From positions 13,966,876 through 14,030,875 of the forward strand of contig NC_092567.1 in the NCBI RefSeq assembly GCF_037975245.1: 64,000 nt of DNA, read 5' to 3'. Position 1 is the stretch's first letter. Each line of letters starts with the position of its first letter. The position numbers and the translations under genes were made by a program. This document shows positions 1-12,976 of the stretch, piece by piece. Under the pieces are notes generated by a model, which saw only the letters and a list, made by a program, of their open reading frames with translations, was not told the DNA's origin and made no database searches. This DNA is from Apostichopus japonicus. Its lineage: Eukaryota > Echinodermata > Holothuroidea > Aspidochirotida > Stichopodidae.

Positions 1-139
1 TCCACACAATCAACGAAAAAGCCCGAGATTGCATAAACATTCTGCAAATAAAAAAGATTGATAAGAGATATCCTGCAAATTGGAATAATGTCCAGCAAAC
101 ATGAAAGTGACAACTACGCACATGGATGTCAAATTACTT

Positions 140-521
140 CAACAGTGGACGGTAAGGAAGGGGATCATATAATAAGAGAGGGATCAATTATTGAGAGGAG
201 GGGTTATGTAGTGAATGAGAGGTGGGTAATTCATTGATGAAAGGAGGACATCAGTGGATGAGGGAAGGGGGTCATATAATGAGAGAGGGATCAGTTATGA
301 GAGGAGGGGTTATGCAGTGAATGAGAGGTGGGTAATTCATTGATGAAAGGAGGACATCAGTGGATGAGGGAAGGGGATCATATAATGAGAGAGGGATCAG
401 GTATTGAGAGGAAGGGTTATGTAGTGAATGAGAGGTGGGTAATTCATTGATGAAAGGAGGACATCAGTGGATGAGGGAAGGGGATCATATAATGAGAGAG
501 GGATCAGCTATTGAGAGGAGG
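140..521. repeat. Satellite of about 107-bp units, left part
   Basis: Three to four copies of a purine-rich unit follow one another. Landmarks are GGTTATGTAGTGAATGAGAG and GGGGATCATATAATGAGAG, recurring near 201, 307 and 414. The same unit resumes at 4,148, so this was one array before the hAT element at 522-4147 split it. No coding signal is seen. Confidence 0.85.
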
Positions 522-703
522 CATGGGCGTCAATCCAGGGGGGGGACGGGGGGACACGTCCCCCACATTTCGATGGATGGTTGAAACAATATCAAATGTC
601 CCCCCCCCCCCCACACATTTGGAAAAATAGTGTCGTGGCTCTATTTGGTTACGGCTTACACATCTTAGGATTCATATCCTCGAATATCACTCAATGTTGC
701 TGA

Positions 704-1013
704 ATGGAGAAATTCCACCCAGATCTCGTGAGTTGGTACCCTGAGCTCTCCAACAATCTTAAGCTTAGTCTGCCTTTATTTCGAGGCCAGTTAAATTCGT
801 CGTCGGTTGAAGGGTATAGACAAATATTCAAGTTGATGAATACAGTGGTAAGGGCTATGTTTGGTGAAGTCGAAGCTCTCTTGTGGTTGCTCCTCGTCTC
901 CTCCGCCAGTTCGACGGAAGCCGAGAGATCTTTTAGTGCTTTTCGAAGACAAGGCTACGGAGCACCATGACTCAACAGAGGCTGAACCATGTGATCGTGT
1001 TCCATATTCACCG
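704..1013 (+). pseudogene. hAT transposase C-terminal (dimerisation) fragment
   Basis: The translation contains LLVSSASSTEAERSFSAFRR, the signature of the hAT C-terminal dimerisation region as seen in ZMYM-like and 'repressor of inhibitor of protein kinase'-like transposases. The frame then closes at about 970. The expected continuation (STMTQQRLNHVIVFHIH) lies in a different frame from about 960, so at least one frameshift is present. A stop codon directly precedes the first Met, and the RNase-H-like catalytic core is absent. It is therefore a truncated relic of the transposase that belonged to the surrounding element or a relative. Confidence 0.8.
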
Positions 1014-2367
1014 CGCAGGGACGTCGTTAGAGGGGGTGTGGGTGTGTCTCACCCCAAGCCATGGTAAAACTGACGCTAGTTGGAAAATTGGAGTGCGACA
1101 GTCGGAATTTCCGACTGTCGCACTTTAGTTTATCTAGGCCTTTTCATGTAATTTTTTTTTTAAATTTCGGTCAAAATTGACCTTTAACCGGTCATATTTA
1201 CCACGTTTTCCTTGCCACTTTGGGAAGTTGTTTCTCGCGATTCTTATACTCCACCGTACAAAACTTCTTATGATTTTGAATACTACAAAAAAATGCCTAA
1301 TAGAACTACCGTCATAGGCGTAGGGCCCAATTTGTTTTGTGGGGGGGGGGGGGTGTAACGACTTGCCCGATCAATATAACCTAAATTTTTCGCGCGCTAC
1401 GCGCGCATCACACATGATCATGTGCATATCATACAGGCATGCATCGGTTTTTACATCGCATGCAAATAGCACACAATCATTTTCCGTCTTAGTACCCTTC
1501 CGTATTGGTGATGATTGTTGGGTAATAATAATATCAGTATAACCACTGAAAAACACATTGCAAATTATCAAAAAAGCTATCAGCATATTGCCCGAACTTC
1601 ACAAAAATATTTGGTTGGGGTGGGGGGGGGGGCAATAAGTTTTTGAAATGAGTGCCAGTGGGTACAAATGTATCGCAACAAGTTCGTAACAGAAGTGCAG
1701 TCGCGAAAGATTGGGTTTTCTGACTGACACTGACCGTATCGTTGACGAGTAGCGGGAGGGTGGGGGTACAAAGCAGCAGTTGGAATTTTCTGGCTTCAAA
1801 ACCGATTTTCAGCCACTACACCCCCCCCCCCCCAATCATCAGGCCTTAGCTACGTCCCTGAGTACATGGTGGTTACATAGTACGCTCCGACCAGAATTCA
1901 CCGATAACCAGATGCAAATCCACCTAGCAACCGAGGTAACTTGCTTGAGGACTCCAACGAACAACCACTGATTTATTTTCATGCCTTCATCACTTTAGCC
2001 ACCACTCACATGGGACCTATTCTAAGTCTGACGATACATGCGCATGTGTGAGGTCCTGAAAACATAATAAAAGTTGTTTGTCTTGCTATCCTTGTTTTCA
2101 AATTTCATGTAAATGTATTCTCGTAGACCTAGCAACCTGGTTTAACATGCTGGCGCCAAATTTGCGCTAAGCTCGCTATACGAACTCGGATATGGGCTGT
2201 GCCTTATTAGTTAGTTATTTAAATTATTAATAATGGCGTATGAGGAAATGCATCATTTTGTGGTATGACTCCCAGGACAGAAAGTCGAGAAACTCACATG
2301 CAGTCGCGGCGGATAGCTTCCTTCACCTATATGTCCGGGGAAATTTTGGGACAGCGTTCCTATAGAC

Positions 2368-2728
2368 CAGAGGTGGGCAACCTGCGGGCCACATGCGGCC
2401 CGCCAGTGACTTTTTTGCGGCCCGTGAGATGTCTCAAGAAAAAGAAAAAAATCAATCTATTTTGCATCATCGCCAAAAACGAGCTAGCTGCTTAGAATTT
2501 ATCTGCACTTATGATGCTGTCAGGTTGGTCTATTATCACCATTAATTATCAACAGGACTGTATTGACATTATGGTTTTGTGCATACAGATTAAGTACACA
2601 CACCTATTGCTTGAACGTCCTCGGAATCAAAGGTTTGAAATCAGCAGCAGGCCGTTGGTTAGGTGCGGCCCTGTCAATCTTTCACTCCTAAAATCTGGCC
2701 CATTCATTCAAAAGGTTGCCCACCCCTG
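2368..2728. mobile_element. Small non-autonomous hAT-like element
   Basis: The stretch starts CAGAGGTGGGCAACC and ends GGTTGCCCACCCCTG, an inverted repeat matching at 14 of 15 positions and typical of hAT termini (CAGnGGTGGGCAA). I could not find a convincing 8-bp target duplication, so the exact border is less sure. Nothing inside looks coding. Confidence 0.6.
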
Positions 2729-3140
2729 CAATGGGCCTATATCTGAGGCCCTGGGGTCAGTGGCGTCGTGCCCATTGGGGCCCGGGGCACAGGCCCCCCC
2801 CCCCCGAAAAAAAATCAAAGGTGTCATAAAATTTTGTCATAATTTAAAAAAAAAGTGTTTTCGAAATCGAAAAGTAGACTAAATATTCAATTGCTCTTTG
2901 ATGGTCGTTGCGGATTTTCCACACACCTCAAAGACGACATATCGGGATTAGTAATGCCATTACCTTTGAATATGTTTGTCCTAAGCTCGCGTTTGATACA
3001 GTCTCAATTAACCTGGAAAATAATCACTTCGTTATCGCGCGTTTTACCTTAGGTTTCGCTACTTTCACTTTTTCTGCCCATGTTTTCAAACGGCATGGCT
3101 TTTTCTACACCCAGTCACCACTTCTCACGGGCATGGGCGG

Positions 3141-3795
3141 CAAGGGCGGCGGAACCGGGGGGCACAGGGGGAACGTGCCCCCACTTTTCCCCAGGTCAAA
3201 AATGTGCCCATTTTCTACATAAAAATTGAGGTGTCTCAAGTTAGCAAGAGGCCAGGGAACCAGAATGAACACTCGGGAAGGGCCTTTTTCCGGCCATCTG
3301 AGGGGTTTGTAAAACCAAAAATTTTCTACTACGCTCTGCGCCAACCGATGGTGGCGCTCCGCTCAGATAGTCGTGCATACAACTTTGCAACTCCTGGCTA
3401 CGCCTCTGACTCTTAGTGAATTTCTGTGGGTTAAACTCAAAGCTATTTCGAATGAAACAAATTTGTTAAGATATTAACAAGAAATAAACTCTAATTCGGA
3501 AGATTCCTACATTAGCAATTAGCATGATTTCGCCTCATTTTGTCTCAAAAGAAAACTTGTTCCTTGTTTCCCAATTTGCACATTGGATATTGCAGTGCTA
3601 GTATGCATATTTTCCTTGAGAGTAGGGGGGGGGGGGGGGCGTTGATGGAGTGATGTGTGTACAAATAAGATAATACAATAAGAGTTGTAAAGGGTACTAA
3701 ATATATAAGGCTGCATCAGTGCAATCGAATTGCTGCGAAGTGCCCTTTGATGTCGGTGCCCCCCCCCCAGATTAAAAGTGCTTCCGCCGCCCTTG
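3141..3795. mobile_element. Nested non-autonomous hAT-like element, 655 bp
   Basis: It has a perfect 14-bp inverted repeat, CAAGGGCGGCGGAA at the left and its complement at the right. A perfect 8-bp target duplication ATGGGCGG lies at 3133-3140 and 3796-3803. A G/C-run palindrome lies next to the left end and the shared hairpin block (GCGCCAACCGATGGTGGCGC) near 3330-3375. It has no transposase and must have been moved in trans. Confidence 0.85.
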
Positions 3796-4147
3796 ATGGG
3801 CGGTGATCATGGATCAGCCAACACGAAAATGTTTCGATATCTTAAATGTTGGGCGCTTCTGGGAGACGAGGAATTGGTAAACTTAGGAATAAATGGCGAT
3901 CACTTCCTTTGAGAATATTTCCCAAAATAAAAAATTGCCGGAAATTTTTATCAATTTTAGGGGTGTTGCTTTCTGCCATAATGCACGGGAAGTGCCGCTT
4001 CCTGCAATCTGAGGGGTCTGCCAGAAGAAAAATTTTCTTGTACGCTGCGCGCCAACCGATGGTGGCGCTCCGCTTAGATAGTACTTACGGCCGGAATACT
4101 CGAATCGATTCCGTCCCCCCGCGCTTCAAATCGGATTGACGCCCCTG

Positions 4148-4700
4148 AGAGGAGGGGTTATGTAGTGAATGAGAGGTGGGTAATTCATTGATGAAAGGAG
4201 GACATCAGTGGATGAGGGAAGGGGATCATATAATGAGAGAGGGATCAGTTATTGAAAGGAGGGGTTATGCAGTGAATGAGAGGTGGGGAATTCGTTAATG
4301 AAAGGAGGACATCATTGGATGCGGGAAGGGGATCATATAATGGTTCGGTGAAGAAAGGAGGTATAAGAGAAAGAACGGGAGGGAATCAGTAAAACAAGAG
4401 GTGATCAGCTGATGAGAGGAGATGATCAGGAAACAAGAGGAGGGGATCAGTACATGAGAGGCTGATTTGTGGAAGAGAATAAAAATAGAACAGCGTTGAA
4501 ACGAGAGCAGCCGTGATGAGAGGTGCGGATGAGTGAGTGAAAGGGGGGGGATTAGTGAATGAACGGGGTGGGGGGGGCGGGGTCAGTGAATAAGATAACA
4601 GAGGGATCAACTAATGAGAGGAGGCTAACAGTAAATAACAGAAGGGGATTAGTGTAAAACAGGTGGGAATCAGTGTTGCGAGAGTAGCGGGATAAGTAAA
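4148..4700. repeat. Satellite of about 107-bp units, right part, degenerating
   Basis: The 107-bp unit resumes directly after the hAT element for about two copies, then decays into purine-rich text with recurring GGGATCAGT and ATGAGAGG words to about 4,700. Confidence 0.75.
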
Positions 4701-7700
4701 TGGAAGAAAGGGTTCATGCACACTTGTGTGTACATTGATTGAGTTCTTATTTTCTCAGTCAAGTTTATGTAATCTGAAGCTGAAGCTGAAGTTGTAAACT
4801 ATTGCGCATAATGCGTCCTTGAAGAATATAAAGCAATTCTTAATCAGTACGAAAATATCCTTGATATGTTACATTAGACAGACCAGTCTGAATGAGTCTT
4901 TCATGTGGTATTCTATATTAAATGTCTACAAGGTTTTAACGCACACGCACTCAACATCTCGACGGTATTGTGAGGTGATCAAAGTTGACCAAGGTTATTT
5001 GCACAACCGAGGCTAGAATAGAATTAAATTTTCACTTGTGTTATCGATGAAACCACGCAGTGACTGTCGACCGCGTACGCAAACCGGAAATGATCGTAAC
5101 TTCTGTTAAGTCAAATAATGCGGCAACTGACTTGCTTGTCAGATCAATAAGATAAGTGCGTTATAAGGAAATGAGTCACCGTCTTGACTGGACACCTTTC
5201 GTTAGCGAAGGTTTTTCAAATCTCATGCTCCTTATAAGATCAAAGAATATATCATTATTTTTTTTCATGAAAGATTGGTTTCGCGGCTAAGTAAAAGAAG
5301 TAAAAGATATCAGTGATTAAATCGATTTACCACATTGAAAATTAGTCCTACTGATTAATTAATGTGACGAGAAGAGAGAGAGAGAGAGGTGTGGAGAGAG
5401 GGAGCGGTGGAGGTGGAGGCAGAGAAATCTGTCAGATTAAAAGTCTGAGGGTCTGAAATACTCAAGTTCAGAAAAAACACGGTAATTATTGTACGCTGGA
5501 TTTTCGTTATGGGACCCCCAGCCACCACCCCCCGGCTTTTCATGCATACGCCCAAGTCGTTAACCCATGTTTTTTCTTTACAATTTAATTCGGTCAAACT
5601 CTTATATTTTTTATAAATTCGTTTTCTTTAATAATTTCATTCTTCGAGGCAATTGGATTTTGTATAATATATTAATATTTCATCATCATGCTGTCTTTCG
5701 CGCTTAAAGGAACAAGTTTTCGAATCAGAAATCCGCTAGTAACAATGTATACGGAGTACCAGTTTTGCTATATTTTGTTGAGGGAGGGAGAATGGAAAAA
5801 AATGAAAAAGGAAGACCAAACACATTAATTGGTGTGCTTATAAGTAACGCCTCACTCAGTCTGTGTTTTACCTCCATGGTCCTACACTCTGAAGATTGAT
5901 TGGCGTATAAGGCAGCGCGATAAACAACCGCAAGCTATTGTCTTTGTAACTAACCGAGACATCAGTAAGGAGAGTATTGTGATGTTTATTCTTCTCTGGC
6001 TGACACACCTCTGTTCCATTCTCTGTTCTTCCGGAGCATATCAGTACATTTACATGAGTCATGGTAGGTCATAACTTCTTAGAAAAATATCTACAGAGTA
6101 GGAGATAACATGTAGTAATGAAGTAATAATTAATTATACCATTGTTTCAATACACAACAGAAGCATTGTATGGCACCAAACTAACTGTTGAGTTCGGATA
6201 TTTACTGGAACTGACTATATGGACGGGGTCCCTACATGCGTCTGTGTTTATGGCATTGTTCTGCAATATATATTCCATTGGTATAAAGATAATCTTATGG
6301 GGTGGTCTAATTGTTCAGTAGATTTGCACGGTCCTTTACGGGGAATGTGATAGGCAACTTGCGAAATGTTTAAAATTAATCATAATTTTAGTAAAGTTTC
6401 ATATTTTCCATTCAAAATTAATGAAGAAAATACCATCAGTTTGTTCCTTACTAGACTATTTAAAAATATTATTTTAAACTTAACTATTATATATTCAAGC
6501 AGAATATGAAACTAAATATTTGGGAGAGATATTGGCAGCCGTGCATGGTCTAATCTAGTAGGTTTTGAAATATAGTTATTGGACATTATTACTATTAATA
6601 GCAGTATCACAGTAATTTTTACTTTGCCAATGTGGTTTGCATAGTTTTTTTCTTTCGTGTTAAATAATTTAATCTTGTTTTTGTCTGTATATATATGTCA
6701 TGAGAAATAAAAAATAAAATAAAAAAGGCACAAAAACATGCGAAATGTTAAGGAAGAAAGTCCAGCGGTTTGATGATTCTTTGCCAAATTTCATATGAGA
6801 ATATTTCATGTAACACCTCAAGTAATTAGCAAGGTTGTTATATTCAGTTCGACCATACTTCATCAATGGAGTTTCCGTGTTCACATTGGATTTTGCTGGC
6901 CTCAAATGACCTTTGACCTCCTTAGAAACCATTTTACACATGTGAATCTACATTCAAAATATGATTTGAATCCAAGCTTTCTATTTTGAGTTATCATATT
7001 CACAAGATTTTCAGACTTAAACCAGACTTAAATGCAATAAACGTACCAAGTTTGACATTGATGCAGGCTACGTTTGGTAAGGATTCGTGTTTATGATTCA
7101 GAGCGGCACATACACAATGCAAACACACACACAAGCACCCACACCTCATCACCATCGCATAGATTCATAGTCCCTTCGGCCTGGAAGTGGTTAAGTGGTA
7201 TAGAGGTCCACCATAGTGTTCTCTTTTAAGTCAACGAATAACGGAAAATTGACTGGCAAAGCTTACACAAAGGAAAAGGGGAAAGAAAAACGGGACTCGA
7301 ACCAGTGACTCTGGGCGAGCCCAGCGCAAAGCCAACTAAGCTTTCCAGCCCTTAGTTCATGGCGTCCCCGTGTAGCCATTTCTTTGCTATGTACGGAGGC
7401 TTATGTGGGATTGTGGTTTCTGACTGACGCCCCCATTTAATCTTAGATGAACCCATAGAAATTGAAGTAGGGAGAATGACGTCATGCGAATTATACTGAA
7501 GCCAAACATCCAACTGGTGGCGCTTTGCTTGTACGGCAAGAAGTACCGGCGGGTAATTAAACACTACGTCTTTGACATAACTAAAGTGATAAAGTTGACA
7601 TAAATCACTCGAAATGGTGTCAGTGGACTGCAGTTTCACGGGTAAATCTTAGGAAGCGATAGTAGAAGCAATTAAATAGGAATCTAATTACTTTATTAGT

Positions 7701-10538
7701 GTCGTCTGCTCAGCTGCTGTATTGTTATTCAATGGACCCTGGATATAGTTAGCCTAGGCCCCTAGACCGGCTACGACTGTCCATACGGATGCGATATGAC
7801 TAAAGCCTATATTGACAAAATATAATCACCACCTCATTTTACTTAAAAGTGTATCCCTAACGATAGATCCACATGCCAGAATAACATGGGATAACGGTTA
7901 TGATGTCATGGGCTTATCACTAACAATTCAATACTAGGAAGTAGGCTTAGCATAACTTAGGCAGATGTAAGTAGCCTTGCCCTTGGTGTGATATGTTATC
8001 TCGCATAAACTACTACCCACTTTGCAACATTATTCCTCAGAACTGCATGCACAGACTAACATGGAAATCTTACACAAACGTAGGTGAGTGTGGGAAGGGT
8101 GGTGGGTTTCGGGTGGGTTGCATTTTCACAGCATTTTACAGGGACAACTATGACACTATCTGAGTGGAGCATTAAAATAATACAAGCAAGAAAAATGTTT
8201 GCCATGTGCCTCTCAGATACCGGAAATGACACTTTCCAAACATTAGAAGTTGCACAAAACACTTCACTTATTCGAGTCATTAGAGGCGATACAAAATGTT
8301 CAAAGTTGATTCTTAAGTCAGGTATATAGTGCTTACAACTCTGGTCGCCATAACATTTCTCTATTTGTGAAAGTAAACCTACTCTTTAAAAAAACGGGTT
8401 AAATCAAATTCTATTTCAAAGTCGAATGCACAATGTATGTATGAAGACGTACCAATGATCTGGCTTTTGCCGTATAGAGTTTGTTCTCTATAAAGGAACT
8501 ATATTGCCGTACAACGCAAAGCGCCCTCACTTTTTCAAGACTTCACTGTTTAAACACACGGCGATAAACTGTGTCAGCGTTCTTTCTAGTTCAACTTCTA
8601 TGGATGAACCTCACACTTGTACTTAGCCGTCACATTGATAAACCTACTATGTAAATCCAATCCACCTATTTGAGTGTCACAACTTTGTGAATCATTATAG
8701 TATTTACTCTAGGGTGTGTATCATTGTTATTGACAGGGTCTGTGTATCATTACTAATAACCCAACACTATGAACCTCACACTTGGATGTGACGCCGGTGG
8801 GTGGGGGGGGGGGGAGGGGAACGCCTCCGGGTGGGGTTGGAGTTGTGCAAAAATGATCAAAGTGAGACAGCAGACGTGTCGCTTAGTTGAACACAATACT
8901 ACTGATAAAGTTATAAAATGTAAGAAACTTAACTTCATATTTTTGTAGAAATTTGCATTATTAGATCCAAAAAAATTAACTTGAACTGATAATTAGAAAG
9001 ATTTGCTGGCCGTTCCTCGGAAAAACGAGACTACGTTCGAGTTTTCGATATACTCTATATAACAAGGGTTGAGGCACTAATTTAGTACGTTATTTAATGT
9101 CTGTATGTGTGCTTTGACTGTAAAATACATGATGGCTAAGTTATCTAACAGCTAAAGTCACAAAGGACCTACATGTTGCAACTTAACACTAACATGCATG
9201 CCACACACATCATTATGATCGATGCTTACTATCACTCCTACACTCTTTGCCCTCATCCCTCCCCGTACCCCTTCTCACTTGTTTCCAACCAACCCCAACC
9301 CCCCAACCCCGCCCGTCCAATTTTTCTCAACCTTTCCACGCCAAGGGAAATGATTCAGACGTAAGAAAGTATTTTATGTGGACCTGTGTTCATTCTTGAA
9401 AGATTGAAAACTTGATGTATGACCGCCTAAGTATAAGGAAGTTACTTGAATTTGAAGGCTCGGCTATACCAGCATTGTAGGCTCATGCAATGTATGGACG
9501 CAAAACTAGCACTACCAGGCTTGGTTTTGTTCGAACTGTACGCAGTATGTGTATAGGCATTTGTGTACTGTCATATTCACTATTCACGTTCAAATCTTGC
9601 AGATCGTACATTACGATAATTTGTTCCATCCATGTTTACACCCACATTGATAGTTGGAGAAATTAATTATAAGGGTATTAGCCACTGAAAAATAAATGTT
9701 TGTTCTTGATCAGAGAACTCTGGGTTTGGTGCGAAGACCAAACACAGAGCAAGACACATAAAAAATGGAAAATTCAACTGGATTGGATCAAAAGAAATTA
9801 TAATTATGAATAAAAAACAATATACAGCTGATCTGGGCCCAGTCAAAGAATTAAATAAAATAACTTACAGTCGTGAGGTGCGCACCCAAATGCTTAAGTA
9901 AATACACTTTAATTTAAAACGAACTATCCAGCCATTAAAACTATATTTCTCCTCTTTTGCAACTGCCTTGCTCAGGTACTCATTGCCAACTGCCTAACTG
10001 CCTATACCCTCAAAAACTCCTTTGTTTCTAAAATATATACACACAGACCCCATTTCCTGTTAGGGCTAATTTCCAGGAAGAACAAGATAGATACCTAGCA
10101 ACCCAGAAGAGGTAGCAGTGAAGAGGTGTTAATCCACCCTTTTGCTGCCACAGACAACATACAAATATACTGTACAAATGTATGGCCCCTCTGTACAATG
10201 AGCACTGCACAGTGCACTAATAAACGAGTAAAACTATGGTACAAAACAAAACTTTATGTAAGATATGACCATCTTACATCATGATTATTAATTCTGGTGA
10301 ATTACCTGATAAAAATGATAATGAGAATGGACTAGTCAACCCCTCCCCCTCCTCTTGGAGTAAGAGTCTACTTACGCCATATATGGGAAATAAACACTAA
10401 GCAAAATACAATACGAACAAAGGGCAATCCACGGGAATTTCAAATCTCATCTCCTCCATGGCGGAAGTGATTGTTGGGTTACTTCTGGTTGCCATGGTAG
10501 CGGGATGGATGCATGATATGGGCATTGGTTGTTACGTG
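4701..10538. other. No gene recognised
   Basis: AT-rich DNA with only short open frames that lack splice context or family resemblance. It holds a (GA)n run near 5,371-5,400, short poly-G runs, and a tRNA-like SINE remnant around 7,165-7,350. The words TGACCTTTGACCTCC near 6,907 match the repeat family found at 29.9-31.1 kb. Confidence 0.6.
7291..7350 (-). repeat. tRNA-derived SINE head fragment
   Basis: On the minus strand the stretch reads like a tRNA, with an A-box-like TTAGTTGGC and a B box GGTTCGAGTCC. The stems are poor and no clean cloverleaf closes, so it is more likely a SINE head than a working tRNA. Confidence 0.45.
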
Positions 10539-10923
10539 TATGGCAAGCCATATGGGACAAACACCGCATAATATATCCTCGTATTAATACGAATATATAC
10601 GTGTATTATTTCGAATATGCACGCGTATTAAATCAGACAATAACTGGCATGTCTTATAGCTTTCACAAACGAGGTTGAGAGTTATCACATTGTAGCCTCG
10701 CCAGATCAATGAATGAGAGATTACAAAGTTAGTCTTTATTGACGTACACCCAGGCCAAACGTTCTTAATCTAGACAACAGCATGATTTAATACCTGTATA
10801 TATTCGACGTATACGTGTTTAAATTCGAAAAATTACGCGTATATATTTAAGCCTTATATATGATTGGCTAATAATTAATACGAGGACATATAATGAGCTG
10901 TTTGTCCCACATGGCTCGCCATA
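10539..10923. mobile_element. MITE with long inverted repeats, 385 bp
   Basis: The left end begins TATGGCAAGCCATATGGGAC and the right end, read in complement, begins TATGGCGAGCCATGTGGGAC. Similarity continues for about 50 bp through TCCTCGTATTAAT. A 6-bp direct repeat TACGTG (10533-10538 and 10924-10929) is a likely target duplication. The interior is AT-rich and non-coding. I cannot assign the superfamily. Confidence 0.7.
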
Positions 10924-10929
10924 TACGTG

Positions 10930-11592
10930 GCCATGTGTAGAGTTTGGATCAAGAATGGCACAAAGCTACTACAAGCTTTACCAATAGACGGAAAGGTGGA
11001 AAGGTTTGAGAAGAAAGGGTTAGTCACGCATCTCTAAAATAAAAGATAAAAAACCTCTCTTTATTCCTCAGGCTGTATTTATTAGTTTGGCATAGTTCAC
11101 CATGCTTCACACCTTTTTTTTTACATTACAGCTTGTTGAATGTGGAAGAGACTTTCATTTATAGACATGTGGAGAATCTAACTAAGCTGAGAGCTCTGGT
11201 GAAAGTTATTTTCATTCTCTTAAGTGGTACATAATTATGCAGACAGAGTCTTAACACTTCCAGTTTTCGTCACTCGTTTGGTCCTTTCCTTTGCGCTTTA
11301 ACCCCCCCCCCCCCCTCTTCCAGAAGACTTTATTGTTTCCAACTTACCTATAATAAATACACATCACTTCTCAACACTATAACCCATATTGTTTTACTCT
11401 GCTCTCATTGGTGCTAACCATTCCGTCTATGACGTCATTTATCCACCAAATCAGAAAGCACTTCATTTATTACCCTTTTTTTCTGTTCCAATTTTCTTAG
11501 TGTCCATTGTTTTATAATTGCAAGCTTTCCGTTTCTTTAAAATCATCCTACTCTCTACCTCATAAAAAGCTACTTTATTTTTTGCTTGTGTT
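10930..11592. other. Intergenic, no gene seen
   Basis: AT-rich text downstream of the secreted VWC gene's end. It contains poly-C and poly-G runs near 11,301 and 11,600 but nothing that reads as coding. Confidence 0.5.
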
Positions 11593-11598
11593 TTTATT
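11593..11598 (-). promoter_or_regulatory. Candidate poly(A) signal of the VWC gene
   Basis: The minus strand reads AATAAA about 105 nt after the TAG stop at 11,702-11,704, a normal distance for a short 3' untranslated region. Confidence 0.5.
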
Positions 11599-11701
11599 GG
11601 GGGGGGGGGGGGCGAATTTTTGAATATTCACAAATATCATCACTAATTTAATTGGATAGCCATATTCCAATATGTTCTCCCCACTAATACCGTGAACTTG
11701 A

Positions 11702-12138
11702 CTACATATCTGCACAATCTTCGGGATGGCATTTTACGATGGTGTCGTCACCTGATTTGGTGTCATAGGTGAAGTCAGGGATAGGACTATCACCCTTTTG
11801 GAATTCTACGCAAAGAAACCGGAATTCTCCACAACCCATTTTATCAACAGCAAAGGGAGGGGTCTCCAAGCTGGGGAATGTAAGTGGCCCACCTTGCGGT
11901 AGGGTGGTCGCGGCGTCGATGGGGGTCAATACGTCGGAATAGATAGGATCACTGCGCTCGTTACCTAACATATCGCGGCTTGCAAATACGGAGACTTGCC
12001 ACAGATCTACACCTGTCACCTCTCGGCTGTAAGATTCAACGTCGACACTTGCTTCAATTATGAAGAGAGGGGAGTCAGTTCCAGGTACGTGATCTTCTGG
12101 GATTTCTCGAGACCATGCTAACTCGGTGAAGACAACAC
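11702..12138 (-). CDS. Secreted VWC gene, last exon: repeated domain copy 4
   Basis: The exon opens after a TTTTTTTTCAG acceptor and completes a Gly codon with the G left by the previous exon. It reads VVFTELAW... and carries the domain that appears four times in this gene: GVDLWQVSVFASRD near the middle, then C...FRFLCVEFQKGD.P.PDFTYDT, and a closing CHPEDC. The four cysteines fall in the same places as in the sister exons. TAG ends the frame four residues after the last cysteine region, and AATAAA follows, so this is the likely 3' end. I do not recognise the domain as a named family. A secreted role is inferred from the signal peptide and VWC domain upstream. Confidence 0.75.
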
Positions 12139-12541
12139 CTGAAAAAAAATAAATAAAGATGAGCCTCATATATTTATAAACACAGCTAAATGTTTGACGA
12201 TAATTGTAGAAAATCAAGAAGGGATGACAGTAATTATGTTGAGTAGATCACTGTATACTTGTAAAAAGTAACTATATTATCACGCATCTTTTTAAATAAC
12301 CTCTCAGAAGAAAGAATATAATATACGATATATTTTTAAACCAAAACATGGGGCATGCCAAAATATATAAGTTTGCACAATTTTCGAAATCAGACAATAA
12401 TTTGGCAGGTTTTAATAAAGAAAGCAGGAAATCACATTTTGAAAAACATTTAGTAATTTAAGTCCGCTAACATTGGCGAAGGGGAGTTACGAAAATAGAA
12501 TTTAATTTGGGTTGTTGAATGTTAAAAAAAAACTTCTTTAC

Positions 12542-12976
12542 CTTTGCAAACATCTTCCATGCTAAGGCAGTCCACAAATGGATCTTGTACTGGATGTGTC
12601 TCAAATGTATAGTCGATACTGGCAGCAGGATTTTTCGCCAATTGGAAGCACATGAATGGAACCTCATCACAGATTAGGTCAGCTAAATCCACCTGGAAGT
12701 CCACTTCTTCGAAGACGAGATTTTCATCATAAGGTAGAGTCTGGTCATCTTGTACAGCTGTCAAGATCTGTGGCTGCTCGTTAACGCGTCTTCCTCTCCC
12801 GTTGGGGTCTGCAGAGAAGAAAGTTTTGACTTGCCATAAATCCTCTCCAGCTACCGCTGTCGTCAGTTGTTTACTTGTGATAGCGTTCAGTTTGACTGTC
12901 GTGTCGGTGTCGTCGCTATTCTCCACAACAATGTCAGGACTGATAAGAGTTAGGTCCAGATCAACAAAACCAACTC
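12542..12976 (-). CDS. Secreted VWC gene: repeated domain copy 3
   Basis: This 145-codon exon runs from a TTGTTACAG acceptor to an AAAG|GTAAAG donor, phase 1 at both ends. It contains GEDLWQVKTFFSADPNGRGRR, then C.EVPFMCFQLAK, a IDYTFET strand and a closing C....DVC. It is the most acidic and least conserved copy, lacking the KGDxPxP piece that copies 2 and 4 share. The symmetric phase means whole exons can be duplicated without breaking the frame, which fits the tandem copies. Confidence 0.75.

Larger units (their letters stand above)
522..4147 (+). mobile_element. hAT-type composite DNA transposon, 3.6 kb, decayed
   Basis: The ends are inverted repeats: CATGGGCGTCAATCC at the left, and at the right a sequence whose complement is CAGGGGCGTCAATCC (14 of 15 match). 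It is flanked by a perfect 8-bp target duplication, AGAGGAGG, at 514-521 and 4148-4155, the length hAT transposases make. Inside are a broken hAT transposase fragment (704-1013), a G-rich subterminal palindrome near 538-564, a shared hairpin block near 4041-4082 and at least two smaller inserted elements. It sits inside a satellite array, so both borders are clear. The transposase is truncated and shifted, so the element cannot mobilise itself. Confidence 0.85.

Noticed and set aside
1016-1860. Transposon with CAGGGACGT ends
   Set aside because: The two ends are loosely similar, but flanking 8-mers (TCACCGCG, AGTACATG) differ and the left end overlaps the transposase relic.
2758-2810. Left end CAGTGGCGTCGTGCCC of another hAT element
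   Set aside because: It looks like a terminus, but no matching right end was found before or after the nested elements.
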